A program made the position numbers and the translations under genes. Positions 46,001 to 54,325 of a stretch of 64,000 nt of DNA are shown piece after piece. The notes beneath the pieces are model-generated. The model was given only the letters and a program-made list of their open reading frames with translations. It ran no database searches and was not told the DNA's origin. The DNA comes from Labedella populi (lineage in GTDB: Bacteria > Actinomycetota > Actinomycetes > Actinomycetales > Microbacteriaceae). How positions within the stretch are numbered: the stretch's first letter is position 1; the number at the start of each line of letters is the position of its first letter. The stretch is taken from the NCBI RefSeq assembly GCF_004078655.1, contig NZ_RZNC01000001.1, positions 1 through 64,000 on the forward strand, written 5' to 3'.

Positions 46001-46594
46001 CTCACGCCGACGACGGTAGACCGGCAGGATGTCGGCGACGAGATGGGTGCTGACGGTGCCGTCGCCGAGGATCACGTCGACCTCGTCGTCGACCGGGATG
46101 CCCTCGTTCGAGAGCTGTTCGACGTAGGCCGCGAGCTGAAGGAGAGCCGTCACCTTGGGAGACCGCGCGAGCTTCGTGTCCTGCACGCGGTACCGTGCCG
46201 GCTTGTCCTCCGTGGCGGGCACGCGGATGATGAAGTCCGCGAAACCGACGAAGGCGCCGTCGAAGAAGACCGCTTGGAAGACGAGCGGCGCACCGTCTCG
46301 GAAGGCCTGGATGGTGTCGCGGTGCGCCTGCTCCATCGCCGCGCGGTCGCGCACGTCGGGGCGGTCGAACTCCCGCACGGCATCGCCGAACTCCGCCCGG
46401 TACTGCTCGAGCACCCGGAGTTCGTGCTCGTCACCGAGCTTCGAGGAGCGCGCGTACATCGGGTCGTCCTCGACCGTCGCCTCGACCCGGCCGAGCTTCG
46501 CATCGATCGATCGCAGGAAGGCGAATTCGCACTTCGATGCCGCGGTGAGATCGCTCGCGCTCGTGATCGGCGTGGTTCCGTCGAGGAGGTACAT
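43031..46594 (-). CDS. TM0106-family RecB-like nuclease fused to SF1 helicase
   Basis: A 1187-residue protein. The N-terminal ~550 residues carry a RecB/Cas4-like nuclease: 'FVGFADFIIRVP' and 'RYRVQDTKLARSPKV' give the Asp and the Asp-x-Lys of the PD-(D/E)xK core, and a later RNase H-like block includes 'FFDFEGDPLY'. The C-terminal part is a Dna2/Upf1-like SF1 helicase with Walker A 'VQGPPGTGKT' near residue 796, 'LVVEEAGQFSLA', 'GTVDKFQGQE' near 1105 and 'LNVAISRAKW'. It is probably DNA repair or phage-defence machinery; its role is not established in this family. No partner gene. Confidence 0.88.
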   Translation of the reverse strand: MYLLDGTTPITSASDLTAASKCEFAFLRSIDAKLGRVEATVEDDPMYARSSKLGDEHELRVLEQYRAEFGDAVREFDRPDVRDRAAMEQAHRDTIQAFRDGAPLVFQAVFFDGAFVGFADFIIRVPATEDKPARYRVQDTKLARSPKVTALLQLAAYVEQLSNEGIPVDDEVDVILGDGTVSTHLVADILPVYRRRRERLVRIVQERLDDTEPVRWDDPRYAIDGRCADCEREIQERRDVLLVARMRLTQREKLHAAGVTTIDQLAARTEPVEGIPAATLEGLREQAELQLQAPVDGGVPPVRLIDTEPIAHLPLPDPGDVFFDFEGDPLYTEGSAGHPVGTRWGLDYLFGLVDVDERFTAWWAHDFAAERAALRGFLDWIAERRARFPGLHIYHYAAYERTHLLALAARHGTGEEEVDQLLRDGVLVDLYPIVRASVRVGSRSYSIKKLEPLYMGDEHRESDVKDGAASIDAYVHARELLASPDAVERAQGQAELDEIGDYNRYDCVSTIRLRDYLLSLAREVGVEPGQPVPAAGELQVAEPSPLHDELSRLAGDPLDPERDADHAALALAAAAIDYHRREQKVFWQEHFTRLVAPLDEWADVRDVFVVDSAEVVRDWFREGNQRTDRRVLRLRGTVAPGSSLKAGSELNALYAYPAPFANPGSSQGARSWTGVTVQENDEEGTLVIVENLRGGRDPYDDVPVALTPGAPPRAGAQATAIEYWGYRIVDAITASGGEVDGAAWPADPVVDILRRRPPRTRSGRPLPHSLGEDGVPRTVPDVVAALLDLDRSYVAVQGPPGTGKTYVATHVIAELVRDHRWAVGVVAQSHAAVENLLAGLVRNGLAPSLVAKALSASVSTDDAERPFTVLPKNGHAAFAAERVAGGTGYVIGGTAWDFSNTDRFERDQLDLLVVEEAGQFSLAPTIAASVAARNLLLLGDPQQLPQVTQGIHPEPIDTSALGFVADGEDVLPHQLGYFLAQSWRMDPAVTAAVSDLSYAGQLHSAPATTERHLAGLGPGVHVVPVEHEGNATHSPEEAEAVVSIVRRALGLEWSDPGTIVDGAPLDRHPLAQSDVIVVCPYNAHVGEVHEALRRAGLADVRVGTVDKFQGQEAVVAILSLAASSPTDAPRGMSFLLMKNRLNVAISRAKWAAFLVYSPTLVDYLPHTPATLTELSAFLRLLDRGVTD

Positions 46595-46729
46595 GCAGTC
46601 GGTCCGATCGTCGGGAGGGGGTGCGATTCGAGGCTAACCGTCACCACCGACGGCCGTTCGACTCAAGCTTGGACTTGCCAGAGAACCGCCGGTGCGCCCG
46701 TGTGGACGACGAGCGCACGGGCGTTGTCA

Positions 46730-47833
46730 CTACGCCGTGCCCGGCTGCCGCAGCACCGTCCGCAGGAGCGTCGCAACGGCCTCGCGCCCCGCACGGTTCG
46801 CGCCGACCGTCGATTGCGACGGACCGAACCCGATGAGGTGCACACGCGGCTCACCCGCGACCCGGGTGCCCTCGAGAGCGATGCCACCGAGCGGACCGCG
46901 GAGATCGAGCGGGTCCAGGTGCCCCAGGGCCGCTCTGAAGCCCGTCGCCCAGAGGATCGCGTCGACGGCGGTGAAGGACCCGTCCGCCTCCCGCACACCC
47001 GTCGGCTCGATCGCCGTGAACATCGGCCGCCGCTCGAGGACGCCGCGCTCGCGCGCGGCGATCGTGTAGCTCGTCCAGCCGAGGCCCGTGTAGGAGACGA
47101 CGCTTCCCGTCGGGCGTCCCGCCTCCACGTCGGCGAGGACCTTCTCGATCGTCGCGCGCCCCGTCGTCTCCGGCTGGAAGCCGTCCGCCAGGAAGACCGG
47201 CTCCCTGCGCGTGTACCAGAACGTCGTCGCGACGCGGGAGATCTCCTCGAGCTGCTGCACCGCCGAGATACCGCCGCCGACGATCGCGACACGCTGCCCC
47301 TCGAACTCGGCGTTCGAGACGTAGTCGCGCGTGTGCAGTTGCCGTCCCCGGAACGTCTCCGCTCCCGGGTGGTCTGGGAGCAGCGGGTTGGTCCACGTGC
47401 CGGTCGCATTGACGAGCGCGCGCGTCCGCCACACGCCGGCCGAGCTCTCGACGAGCAGGTCGCCCTCGGGGTCGTCGTCGTCGCGCCGCACGGCCGTCAC
47501 GCGCACCGGCCGCAGGATCGGGAACCCGAACTCCTCCTCGTACGCCGCGAAGTAGCGTGGCACCGCCTCACGCGACGGGTCGGTGGCGCGGATCGGCGGC
47601 TTCGCCATCCCGGGCAGATCGAAGATCCCGTTGACGGTCGCCATCTGGAGCGATTCCCAGCGGTGCTGCCACGCGCCCCCCGGGGCAGCTTCGGCGTCGA
47701 GGACGACGAAGGTCCTCGCGCCCGACGGGTCGGCGATCGCGGAGGAGAACCCCCGCCGCCTCAAATGGAACGCTGCCGAGAGCCCCGCCTGGCCGGCTCC
47801 GATGACGACGACGGTGGCGCTGCGTTCAGTCAT
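46730..47833 (-). CDS. Flavin-containing monooxygenase-like oxidoreductase
   Basis: A 367-residue NAD(P)/FAD enzyme of the CzcO/Baeyer-Villiger-related group. FAD binding is 'VVVIGAGQAGLSAAFHLRRRG', NAD(P) binding 'VAIVGGGISAVQQLEE', and the linker carries 'ALVNATGTWTNP', an ATG motif. The C-terminal 'VHLIGFGPSQSTVGANRAGRE' resembles flavin monooxygenases and thioredoxin-reductase-like enzymes. I start at ATG 47833, which overlaps the end of the MarR gene by eight bases; translation is therefore probably coupled to the regulator. Confidence 0.87.
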   Translation of the reverse strand: MTERSATVVVIGAGQAGLSAAFHLRRRGFSSAIADPSGARTFVVLDAEAAPGGAWQHRWESLQMATVNGIFDLPGMAKPPIRATDPSREAVPRYFAAYEEEFGFPILRPVRVTAVRRDDDDPEGDLLVESSAGVWRTRALVNATGTWTNPLLPDHPGAETFRGRQLHTRDYVSNAEFEGQRVAIVGGGISAVQQLEEISRVATTFWYTRREPVFLADGFQPETTGRATIEKVLADVEAGRPTGSVVSYTGLGWTSYTIAARERGVLERRPMFTAIEPTGVREADGSFTAVDAILWATGFRAALGHLDPLDLRGPLGGIALEGTRVAGEPRVHLIGFGPSQSTVGANRAGREAVATLLRTVLRQPGTA

Positions 47834-48317
47834 CCTGCGACGCGCCCCCGTCAGCCGACCGGACGTGACGTCGGAGCGTCGCGGACGCGGTGCGCACGCC
47901 TTCGAGTTCGTCGTCGTCAAGGGCGTCGACGAAAAGGCGGCGGATCACGCGGAAGTGCGCGGCGGATGCCGTACGGAACAGCCGGGAGCCCTCCGTCGTG
48001 AGGACGATCCAGGCGCCACGGTTGTCGTCGCCGCAGCGGTCGCGACCGACGAGTCCGCGCTTCTCCATCCGCCCGAGGTGGTGGGAGAGCCGACTCCGCT
48101 CCCAGCCGATCTCGTCGGCGAGGGCGGAGGAGCGCAAGCGATGGCCGTCCGCCTCGGAGAGGGCGAGCAGCACGGAGTAGTCGCCGGACGAGACCCCCGA
48201 CTGCTCCTGCATCGCCGACGACACCGCGCGCTTCAGCTCGTCGGCAGCTTCGATGTACTCGCGCCAGGCCGCGAGCTCCGTGCTCGTGGGCGTCTTGCGG
48301 GTCGCGCTCGCCGTCAT
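47826..48317 (-). CDS. MarR-family transcriptional regulator
   Basis: A 163-residue winged-helix regulator: 'SSGDYSVLLALSEADGHRLRSSALADEIGWERSRLSHHLGRMEKRGLV' spans helix-turn-helix and wing entry, followed by 'CGDDNRGAWIVLTTEG'. The ATG at 48317 after AGGAGGA is preferred over the longer frame, which would overlap an operator. Two perfect 12-base palindromes lie between it and the divergent LLM gene, and it overlaps the flavin monooxygenase gene, so it probably controls both directions. The ligand is unknown. Confidence 0.9.
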   Translation of the reverse strand: MTASATRKTPTSTELAAWREYIEAADELKRAVSSAMQEQSGVSSGDYSVLLALSEADGHRLRSSALADEIGWERSRLSHHLGRMEKRGLVGRDRCGDDNRGAWIVLTTEGSRLFRTASAAHFRVIRRLFVDALDDDELEGVRTASATLRRHVRSADGGASQDD

Positions 48318-48329
48318 GGCTCCTCCTAG

Positions 48330-48341
48330 TTGACATGTCAA
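48330..48341. promoter_or_regulatory. MarR operator, site 1
   Basis: TTGACATGTCAA, a perfect 12-base palindrome 13 bases upstream of the marR-type start codon. It shares TTGAC-N2-GTCAA with site 2, whose centre is 29 bases away. Confidence 0.8.
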
Positions 48342-48358
48342 TCATAAAGGAGTAGTAA

Positions 48359-48370
48359 TTGACGCGTCAA
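48359..48370. promoter_or_regulatory. MarR operator, site 2
   Basis: TTGACGCGTCAA, a perfect 12-base palindrome that overlaps the promoter-to-ribosome-site region of the LLM gene starting at 48387. The common TTGAC half-site points to one regulator binding both. Confidence 0.8.
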
Positions 48371-48386
48371 CTAAAAGGAGCACGAC

Positions 48387-49442
48387 ATGCAACCCGTCCA
48401 GTTCGGTCTCGACACCTTCGGCGACGTCCCCACCCGGGACGACGGCGAGGTCATGAGCCACCCGGAAGCGATCCGTCAGGTCGTCGACGAGGCGGTCGTC
48501 GCCGACGAACTCGGCGTCGACGTCATCGCCCTCGGCGAGCACCACCGCCCGGAGTACGCCGTCTCGAGCCCGGACACCGTCCTCGCGGGCATCGCGACGC
48601 GCACCTCCCGCATCCGGCTCGCTTCGGGAGTGACCGTGCTGAGCTCCGACGACCCCGTCCGCGTGTTTCAGCGCTTCGCCACGGTGGACGCGCTGTCGAA
48701 CGGCCGCGCGGAGGTCATTCTCGGTCGCGGCTCGTTCACCGAGTCGTTCCCCCTCTTCGGTTACGACCTCGCCGACTACGACGTGCTCTTCGAGGAGAAG
48801 ATCGCCCTCTTCGCGAAGCTGCTCGAGGAGAAGCCCGTCACGTGGAGCGGCACGACGCGCGCCGCCCTCGACAACGCCGACGTGTTCCCGAAGACCGCCA
48901 ACGGCCTGAGGACGTGGGTCGGCGTCGGCGGTTCCCCGCAGTCGGTCATCCGCACCGCTCAGTACGGCCTGCCGCTCATGCTCGCGATCATCGGCGGCCA
49001 GCCGGAGCGATTCCTCCCCTACATGGACCTCTACCGCCGCGCGGCCGACCAGCTCGGCACCGTCGCGCACCCGGTCGGCGTGCACTCCCCCGGCTTCGTC
49101 GCCGACACCGACGAGGAGGCCGCCGAGATCGTGTGGCCGCACATGAAGGTCATCCGCGACCGGATCGGCGCCCTGCGCGGCTGGCCGCCCATCCAGCGGC
49201 ACGAGTTCCAGTCCGAAATCGAGCACGGTTCGCAGTACATCGGCTCCCCCGAGACGGTCGCACGCAAGATGGCGAAGACGATCTCGAGCCTCGGCGTGGG
49301 CCGCTTCGACCTCATCTACACGGCCGGCACGGTCCCGGCGAGCGCTCGCCTGCGCAACGTCGAGCTCTACGGAAGTAAGGTTCTGCCCATGGTGAAGGAC
49401 ATCCTCGCGAACGCGAAGGCCGACGGGTCGGTGGCGGCATGA
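48387..49442 (+). CDS. LLM-class flavin-dependent oxidoreductase
   Basis: A 351-residue luciferase-like monooxygenase or flavin oxidoreductase. Visible landmarks are '[13 protein letters not shown]', '[20 protein letters not shown]', '[20 protein letters not shown]' and '[20 protein letters not shown]'. The AAAAGGAG box precedes the ATG. The ATG of the following Rossmann-fold gene overlaps its stop, so they are translated together. Palindromes just upstream place it under the MarR regulator. Confidence 0.9.
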   Translation: MQPVQFGLDTFGDVPTRDDGEVMSHPEAIRQVVDEAVVADELGVDVIALGEHHRPEYAVSSPDTVLAGIATRTSRIRLASGVTVLSSDDPVRVFQRFATVDALSNGRAEVILGRGSFTESFPLFGYDLADYDVLFEEKIALFAKLLEEKPVTWSGTTRAALDNADVFPKTANGLRTWVGVGGSPQSVIRTAQYGLPLMLAIIGGQPERFLPYMDLYRRAADQLGTVAHPVGVHSPGFVADTDEEAAEIVWPHMKVIRDRIGALRGWPPIQRHEFQSEIEHGSQYIGSPETVARKMAKTISSLGVGRFDLIYTAGTVPASARLRNVELYGSKVLPMVKDILANAKADGSVAA

Positions 49443-50146
49443 GCGGCGTGACGACGGAACGGCTCACGATCGGCATCCTCGGTTCCGGGAAGGTCGGCAC
49501 CGTGCTCGCGCGGCTCGCACTCGCGGCCGGCCACCGCGTGCTGATCTCCGGCTCCGGCGACCCGGACAAAATCCGCCTCATCGTCGGGGTGCTCGCTCCG
49601 GGCGCCGAGGCCGTCTGGAGCGCCGAAGCGGCTCGTGACGCCGACCTCGTCGTGCTGGCCCTCCCGCTCGGGAAGCTGCCGGGCGTGCCCGTCGCTGAGC
49701 TCGACGGAAAGATCGTCGTCGATGCCATGAACTACTGGTGGGAGGTCGACGGCATCCGCGACGACCTCACGGACCCGCGCGTCTCGACGAGCGAACGCGT
49801 GCAGTCCTTCCTGCCCGGTTCGCGCGTCGTGAAGGCGTTCAACCACATGGGGTACCACGACCTCGACGAGGGGCCGCGCCCCGCGGGAGCGGCCGGCCGC
49901 AAGGCGATCGCCGTCGCGGGTGACGACGACGAGTCCGTCGCCGCGGTCGGACGCCTCGTCGATGAGCTCGGCTTCGACGTCGTGTTCGCGGGATCTCTCC
50001 GCGACAGCATCCGACTCGAACCGCACGCCGAGGCGTTCGGCGCGAATGAGGACGCGGCGACTCTCGCCGACATGATGGCCCGCTTCGACGAGACGGAGCG
50101 CGGTCGCGTCGTCGCCGCGGCCCGAGGGGTCGACGCGTCCGTCTAG
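49439..50146 (+). CDS. NADPH/F420-reductase-like Rossmann protein
   Basis: A 235-residue protein with the NADPH-binding N terminus '[24 protein letters not shown]' and the F420-dependent NADP reductase-like middle '[12 protein letters not shown]' and '[13 protein letters not shown]'. The family includes enzymes that pass hydride between NADP and F420 and other reductases. Paired by ATGA overlap with an LLM flavoprotein, it could supply reduced cofactor to it; that is inference. A short GC hairpin follows the stop. Confidence 0.85.
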   Translation: MSGVTTERLTIGILGSGKVGTVLARLALAAGHRVLISGSGDPDKIRLIVGVLAPGAEAVWSAEAARDADLVVLALPLGKLPGVPVAELDGKIVVDAMNYWWEVDGIRDDLTDPRVSTSERVQSFLPGSRVVKAFNHMGYHDLDEGPRPAGAAGRKAIAVAGDDDESVAAVGRLVDELGFDVVFAGSLRDSIRLEPHAEAFGANEDAATLADMMARFDETERGRVVAAARGVDASV

Positions 50147-50159
50147 TCCCGAGCACGCA

Positions 50160-50179
50160 GGCCCGGAGCAGGTCGGGCC
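50160..50179 (+). terminator. Short GC hairpin after the reductase gene
   Basis: A 6-bp stem (GGCCCG at 50160-50165 with CGGGCC at 50174-50179) and an 8-base loop, fourteen bases beyond the stop codon. No T-run follows, so termination is only possible. Confidence 0.4.
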
Positions 50180-50230
50180 CGGGCTGTCCAGGCGGTGGGG
50201 CGTGTCGGTCGTCGTGGCTAGGCTTGCTGC

Positions 50231-51598
50231 ATGACTGACGCCCTCTTCCAGAGCCTTTTCGCCGCCCTGGAAGCGAGCCCGACGAACGTCGAGTTGCGGG
50301 TCCAGGTCGCGCAGCTCCTGCTCGACCGCGGGCGGCTCGACGACGCGGTCACTCAAGCGGCCACGGCGCTCACCCACGAGCCCGGCAACCCCGCGGCGAT
50401 GCGGGTCCTCACCGCGGCCACAGCCGCCATGAGGGCCTCGGCCCCGGCGGACACCCCCGCTCCCCCCGAGGTCGAGTCCAGGGCGGACGACGTCCGGACC
50501 GGCAGTACTCCTCGCGATGAATTCGGCACGGGCGACGCCTCCGCCGGTCTCGAGCCGGGTACGCCGCGCGGCGCTTCGGACCACGGCGACTTCGACTGGA
50601 CCGCAGCGGAGTCGGACCTCGGCGCCTCGCACGTCCCACCGCCCTACGTGAGCCCTCCCGCTTCCGACGCCGAGCCGTCGGTCATCACCCCCGGCGGCGA
50701 CGAGGCCGCCGCCGTGGTCGACGAGTACCGCGACCGCGTCACCCTCGCCGACGTCGGCGGACTCGAAGCCGTCAAGCAGCGCCTCCGCGAGAGCTTCCTC
50801 GAGCCGATGCGCCACCCGGAACTCGCGAAGGCGTTCGGCAAGACGCTGCGCGGCGGCCTCGTCCTCTACGGCCCTCCCGGTTGCGGCAAGACGTTCATGG
50901 CTCGCGCGATCGCGGGTGAACTGGGTGCCCGCTTCCTCACCGCGAGCCTCGCCGACATCCTCGGTTCACACTTCGGCGAGACCGAGAAGAACCTGCGCGC
51001 CCTGTTCGAGCACGCACGCAGCCTCACCCCCGCCGTGTTGTTCCTCGATGAGATCGACGCGATCGGTGCGAAGCGTTCGAGCATCGGCACGGGCTGGTCG
51101 GGCATGCGCGCGATGGTCGATCAGCTTCTCATGGAGCTCGACTCGATGACGGCCGACAATGACGGTCTCTTCGTGCTCGCCGCGACGAACAGCCCGTGGG
51201 AGGTCGACCCGGCGCTCCTGCGTCCGGGCCGCTTCGACCGCATGCTGCTCGTGCTGCCGCCCGACGAACCCGCACGGGAGGCGATCCTGCGGATGCACCT
51301 CGACCGCCGACCCGTTGCGGGTATCGACCTCGGCGAGCTGGTGCGTAGCACCGACGGCTTCTCGGGAGCCGATCTCGAACACCTCGTCGCCTCCGCCGCC
51401 GAACAGGCGATGCTGCGCTCGATCCAGTCGGGCGAGGTGCAGCCGATCGGGATGGCCGAGCTGCGTCACGTGTTGCGCGAGATCAGACCGTCGACCGGCC
51501 CCTGGCTCGCCGGCGCGAAGAACGTCGTCGCCTTCGCCAACACCGACGGGCGCTACGACGACCTCGCGACGTTCCTCGAATCCCGCGGCATCCGATAA
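50231..51598 (+). CDS. AAA+ ATPase, CDC48/FtsH-like, with N-terminal TPR-like region
   Basis: A 455-residue ATPase. Residues 1-75 form TPR-like helices ('LEASPTNVELRVQVAQLLLDRG'), 75-165 are Pro/Ala-rich and probably disordered, and 165-400 form one AAA module: Walker A 'YGPPGCGKTFMA' near 214, 'GETEKNLRALFEHAR', Walker B 'VLFLDEIDAIG' near 270, the second region of homology 'VLAATNSPWEVDPALLRPGRFDRML' and sensor-type 'FSGADLEHLV'. The single module suggests a hexameric remodelling motor. The next gene starts three bases later. Function unknown, but the pair is probably one complex. Confidence 0.88.
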   Translation: MTDALFQSLFAALEASPTNVELRVQVAQLLLDRGRLDDAVTQAATALTHEPGNPAAMRVLTAATAAMRASAPADTPAPPEVESRADDVRTGSTPRDEFGTGDASAGLEPGTPRGASDHGDFDWTAAESDLGASHVPPPYVSPPASDAEPSVITPGGDEAAAVVDEYRDRVTLADVGGLEAVKQRLRESFLEPMRHPELAKAFGKTLRGGLVLYGPPGCGKTFMARAIAGELGARFLTASLADILGSHFGETEKNLRALFEHARSLTPAVLFLDEIDAIGAKRSSIGTGWSGMRAMVDQLLMELDSMTADNDGLFVLAATNSPWEVDPALLRPGRFDRMLLVLPPDEPAREAILRMHLDRRPVAGIDLGELVRSTDGFSGADLEHLVASAAEQAMLRSIQSGEVQPIGMAELRHVLREIRPSTGPWLAGAKNVVAFANTDGRYDDLATFLESRGIR

Positions 51599-51601
51599 CC
51601 G

Positions 51602-53182
51602 GTGGCGGACCCGGTCGAGGGCGTCGTCTATCGCGCCGAGTCGTTCCTCGCCGTCGGGCAGGTCGACCGCGCGGACAGCCTGCTCCGCGATGAACTCGTT
51701 CAGCGACCGGACGAGCCGGCTTTGCTGCTCACGCTCGCGAAGGTCTTCCAGGTGCGGCGGCAATGGCCCGACGTCGTGCAGACGGCGACCGCCGCCCTCG
51801 AGTCGAATCCCGATTCGCTCGCCGCGCGCATGATGATCGCCTGGGCCGCCTACCAGATCGGCGACCTCGCGCTCATGAAGCAGCACCTCGACGTCGTGCT
51901 CACCCACCGACCGGATCAACCGACGGCGCTCATGTACCTCGCACTGCACGGCGAGCGCGACCATTCGACGGCCGGCAAGCGGCGCACGCGAGAGATCTAC
52001 CGCTCAGCCCTGGAACGCAGCGGAGGCGATCCCTGGTATCTCCTGATGGCCGCGAAGATCGAGGTGCGACTCGCCGACTCCGCCGGGGCCCGCCGCCTCG
52101 TCGACGCCGGTCTCGCGGAGAACCCGACGGACGTCGACCTCCTGCAGATGAAGGCCGGTCTCGCGACGACCTCGATCGAGGAGTCGATGGGGATCGTGAG
52201 CGGACTGCTCGCGGGCTCCCCGGCCGACCCCGCGCTGCGCGCCCGGTTCGACGCCCTCGTCTCCGCACGCCGCCGCGCCGTCCTGTCGATGCTGTGGCTC
52301 GCTCCCGCTCTCATCGCCCTCGTGATCGCCTTCCTCGACGGGCCGTTCCGCACGGGTGCGCTCGTCGCCGTCGGTGCGGCGTCGTTCACCGTGTGGGGCG
52401 TCCGCAACGCATCGATCCAGGCTCTCCCGCCGGGATACCAGGCCGAACTCGCATCGAACGCGCCGTGGCGACTGGCCGTCCGAAGCGGCGGGCGGACGGC
52501 CGCCGCGCTCACGGTCGTCGGGGCGATCCTTCTGGCCTTCCAGGTTCCGTTCGGCGCGTGGTTCCTCGTTCTCGCTGCCGGGAGCTGGGCGGTCGCACGG
52601 CTCGCGAGCCTCTCGCACGAGCGCCGGCTCGCGGCGAGCGCCGACGCGGATCTCGCCGCCCTGCAGCCGGGGATCGTGAGCGCGGCCGGAGAGGGCTCGA
52701 CCATCGGTCCCGCGACGCGCGCCGTTCACCGGCTGCGGTGGCGGCACGCCGTGACGACGCCACTCCTCCTCATCCCCTTCTGCGTCGTGGGCCTCATCCC
52801 GGCCGGATCGCCCGACGAAGCCCCCGCCGCGCGAGCGGCGCTCGGCATGATCGCTGCGATCGTCGGGCTCACCGCCATCGCCGCGGCGACCCCCTGGGTG
52901 CGCGAACCCGGTCGACAGTCGGCCACGGTGTGGCGGGTCGTCCGCCTCGCCGTTCCCGGGGTGCTACTGACACTCGTCTTCCTGGTGGGGCTCGCGAACG
53001 CCGTGTGGGTGACGGGCGCCTGGGCGAGCGGGCAGGCCGAGACTCCGGCCGAGGAACCGACGACCCCGGCGACGATTCCGCCGGGGTACTTCGACGATCT
53101 CGAATCGCCGGCCCCGATCCCGACGTTCACGATCCCCGAGTTCGATCTCCCGTCGATCCCTCCGCTCGAGCCGGAAGGGTGA
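51602..53182 (+). CDS. TPR membrane protein, partner of the AAA+ ATPase
   Basis: A 526-residue protein. Residues 1-215 are tetratricopeptide-like repeats ('AESFLAVGQVDRADSLLRDELVQRPDEPALLLTLAKVF' type units), the middle has hydrophobic segments near 222-250, 300-330, 380-425 and 440-465, and the C-terminal 50 residues are Pro/Glu/Thr-rich. The GTG at 51602 is three bases from the ATPase stop, so translation is coupled. The TPR part resembles that in the ATPase N terminus, which may let them bind each other or a common client at the membrane. No known family assignment. Confidence 0.75.
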   Translation: MADPVEGVVYRAESFLAVGQVDRADSLLRDELVQRPDEPALLLTLAKVFQVRRQWPDVVQTATAALESNPDSLAARMMIAWAAYQIGDLALMKQHLDVVLTHRPDQPTALMYLALHGERDHSTAGKRRTREIYRSALERSGGDPWYLLMAAKIEVRLADSAGARRLVDAGLAENPTDVDLLQMKAGLATTSIEESMGIVSGLLAGSPADPALRARFDALVSARRRAVLSMLWLAPALIALVIAFLDGPFRTGALVAVGAASFTVWGVRNASIQALPPGYQAELASNAPWRLAVRSGGRTAAALTVVGAILLAFQVPFGAWFLVLAAGSWAVARLASLSHERRLAASADADLAALQPGIVSAAGEGSTIGPATRAVHRLRWRHAVTTPLLLIPFCVVGLIPAGSPDEAPAARAALGMIAAIVGLTAIAAATPWVREPGRQSATVWRVVRLAVPGVLLTLVFLVGLANAVWVTGAWASGQAETPAEEPTTPATIPPGYFDDLESPAPIPTFTIPEFDLPSIPPLEPEG

Positions 53183-53275
53183 GCGGAGTCCGTCGCCGAG
53201 CGCGGCCGCCGGGAACCCCGTACGGCGAGTCGTGGTCGACGACGATCACGGGTCTCGCCGACGACGAGCACCGCG

Positions 53276-54325
53276 TCATCGTCCGGGGAGGACCACGGCC
53301 TTCATACTCCCCGGCGCACGCCCGCTCGTGAGCGCCGCCTCGACGTCGTCGAGTCCGAAGCGACCCGTCACGAGAGCGTCGAGGTCGACCCGCCCGGCCG
53401 CGAGGAGCGCGATGGCGATCGGCCACGTGTTGGCGTAGCGGAACACGCCCGTGAGCGCGAGCTCGCGGTTCTGCAGCAGATTCACCGGGATCTCGAGACC
53501 GTCCGCCCCGAGACCCACGAGAACGACACGACCGGCCGGCCGCACCGCGGCGATCCCGCCGCGGATGGCCGGCGCGGCTCCCGAAGCGTCGATGAACGCG
53601 TCGACACTCAACGCGGAGAGGTCTTCGCCTGCGACATGACCATGAGTGGCGCCGTGCTCAAGAGCGAAGGCGAGTCGCTCCTCGGAGATGTCGGTGACAT
53701 GGACCTCCGTCGCGCCGAACTCCCGGGCGACCTGGGCCGCGATGACACCGATCGGCCCGGCTCCCGCGATGAGAACGCGGGAACCGGCCGTGACACCGGC
53801 CTTCTGCGAGGCCCAGATGCCGACGGAGAGCGGCTCGATGAGCGCGGCTGCCTCGTCCGAGATCGAGTCGGGCACGTCATGTGCGAAGTCGTGGTCGATG
53901 AGCGCGAACTCGGCGAACGCGCCGTCGATCGGAGGCGTCGCGTAGAACTCCATGTTCGAGCAGAGGTTGTATCGTCCGGCCTTGCATTCCGTGCACTCGC
54001 GACAGGGTTTCTGGGGCTCGATCGACACCCGGCTTCCGATGCGTCCGGGGTCAACGTCGGACCCCACTGCGACGATCGTGCCGGAGGCCTCGTGGCCGAG
54101 GACGAGCGGCGAGTCCACGATGAACGGGCCGATACGGCCGTGTTCGAAGTAGTGGGTGTCACTCCCGCACACACCGACGGCGGCGATGCGCACGAGCACC
54201 TCGTGCGGGCCGGGGACCGGAACGGGACGATCCGCCAACGAGAGTCGGTGCTCACCCTCCAGGAGCGAGACGCGCATCGTCTCCGGCAGGACCTGCGCTG
54301 TCATGGTGTCTCCCGTCGTCGTCAT
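53276..54325 (-). CDS. Zinc-type alcohol/polyol dehydrogenase (sorbitol dehydrogenase-like)
   Basis: A 349-residue MDR enzyme. Catalytic zinc ligands: Cys in 'GVCGSDTHYFEHGRIG' and 'GHEASGTIV'; structural zinc 'CRECTECKAGRYNLC'; NAD(P) turn 'VLIAGAGPIGVIAAQVA'. The GSDTHYFEHGRIG form is typical of L-iditol/sorbitol and other polyol dehydrogenases. I start at the ATG at 54325, which overlaps the sulfatase stop (ATGA) and has an AAGGA site; an ATG at 54304 is an alternative. It probably oxidises the polyol freed by the sulfatase, but the substrate is inferred. Confidence 0.88.
   Translation of the reverse strand: MTTTGDTMTAQVLPETMRVSLLEGEHRLSLADRPVPVPGPHEVLVRIAAVGVCGSDTHYFEHGRIGPFIVDSPLVLGHEASGTIVAVGSDVDPGRIGSRVSIEPQKPCRECTECKAGRYNLCSNMEFYATPPIDGAFAEFALIDHDFAHDVPDSISDEAAALIEPLSVGIWASQKAGVTAGSRVLIAGAGPIGVIAAQVAREFGATEVHVTDISEERLAFALEHGATHGHVAGEDLSALSVDAFIDASGAAPAIRGGIAAVRPAGRVVLVGLGADGLEIPVNLLQNRELALTGVFRYANTWPIAIALLAAGRVDLDALVTGRFGLDDVEAALTSGRAPGSMKAVVLPGR

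Noticed and set aside
45659-48001. A 780-codon plus-strand frame across the nuclease and flavin monooxygenase genes
   Set aside because: No domain, Arg/Asp-rich shadow composition; both minus-strand genes beneath it are well supported.
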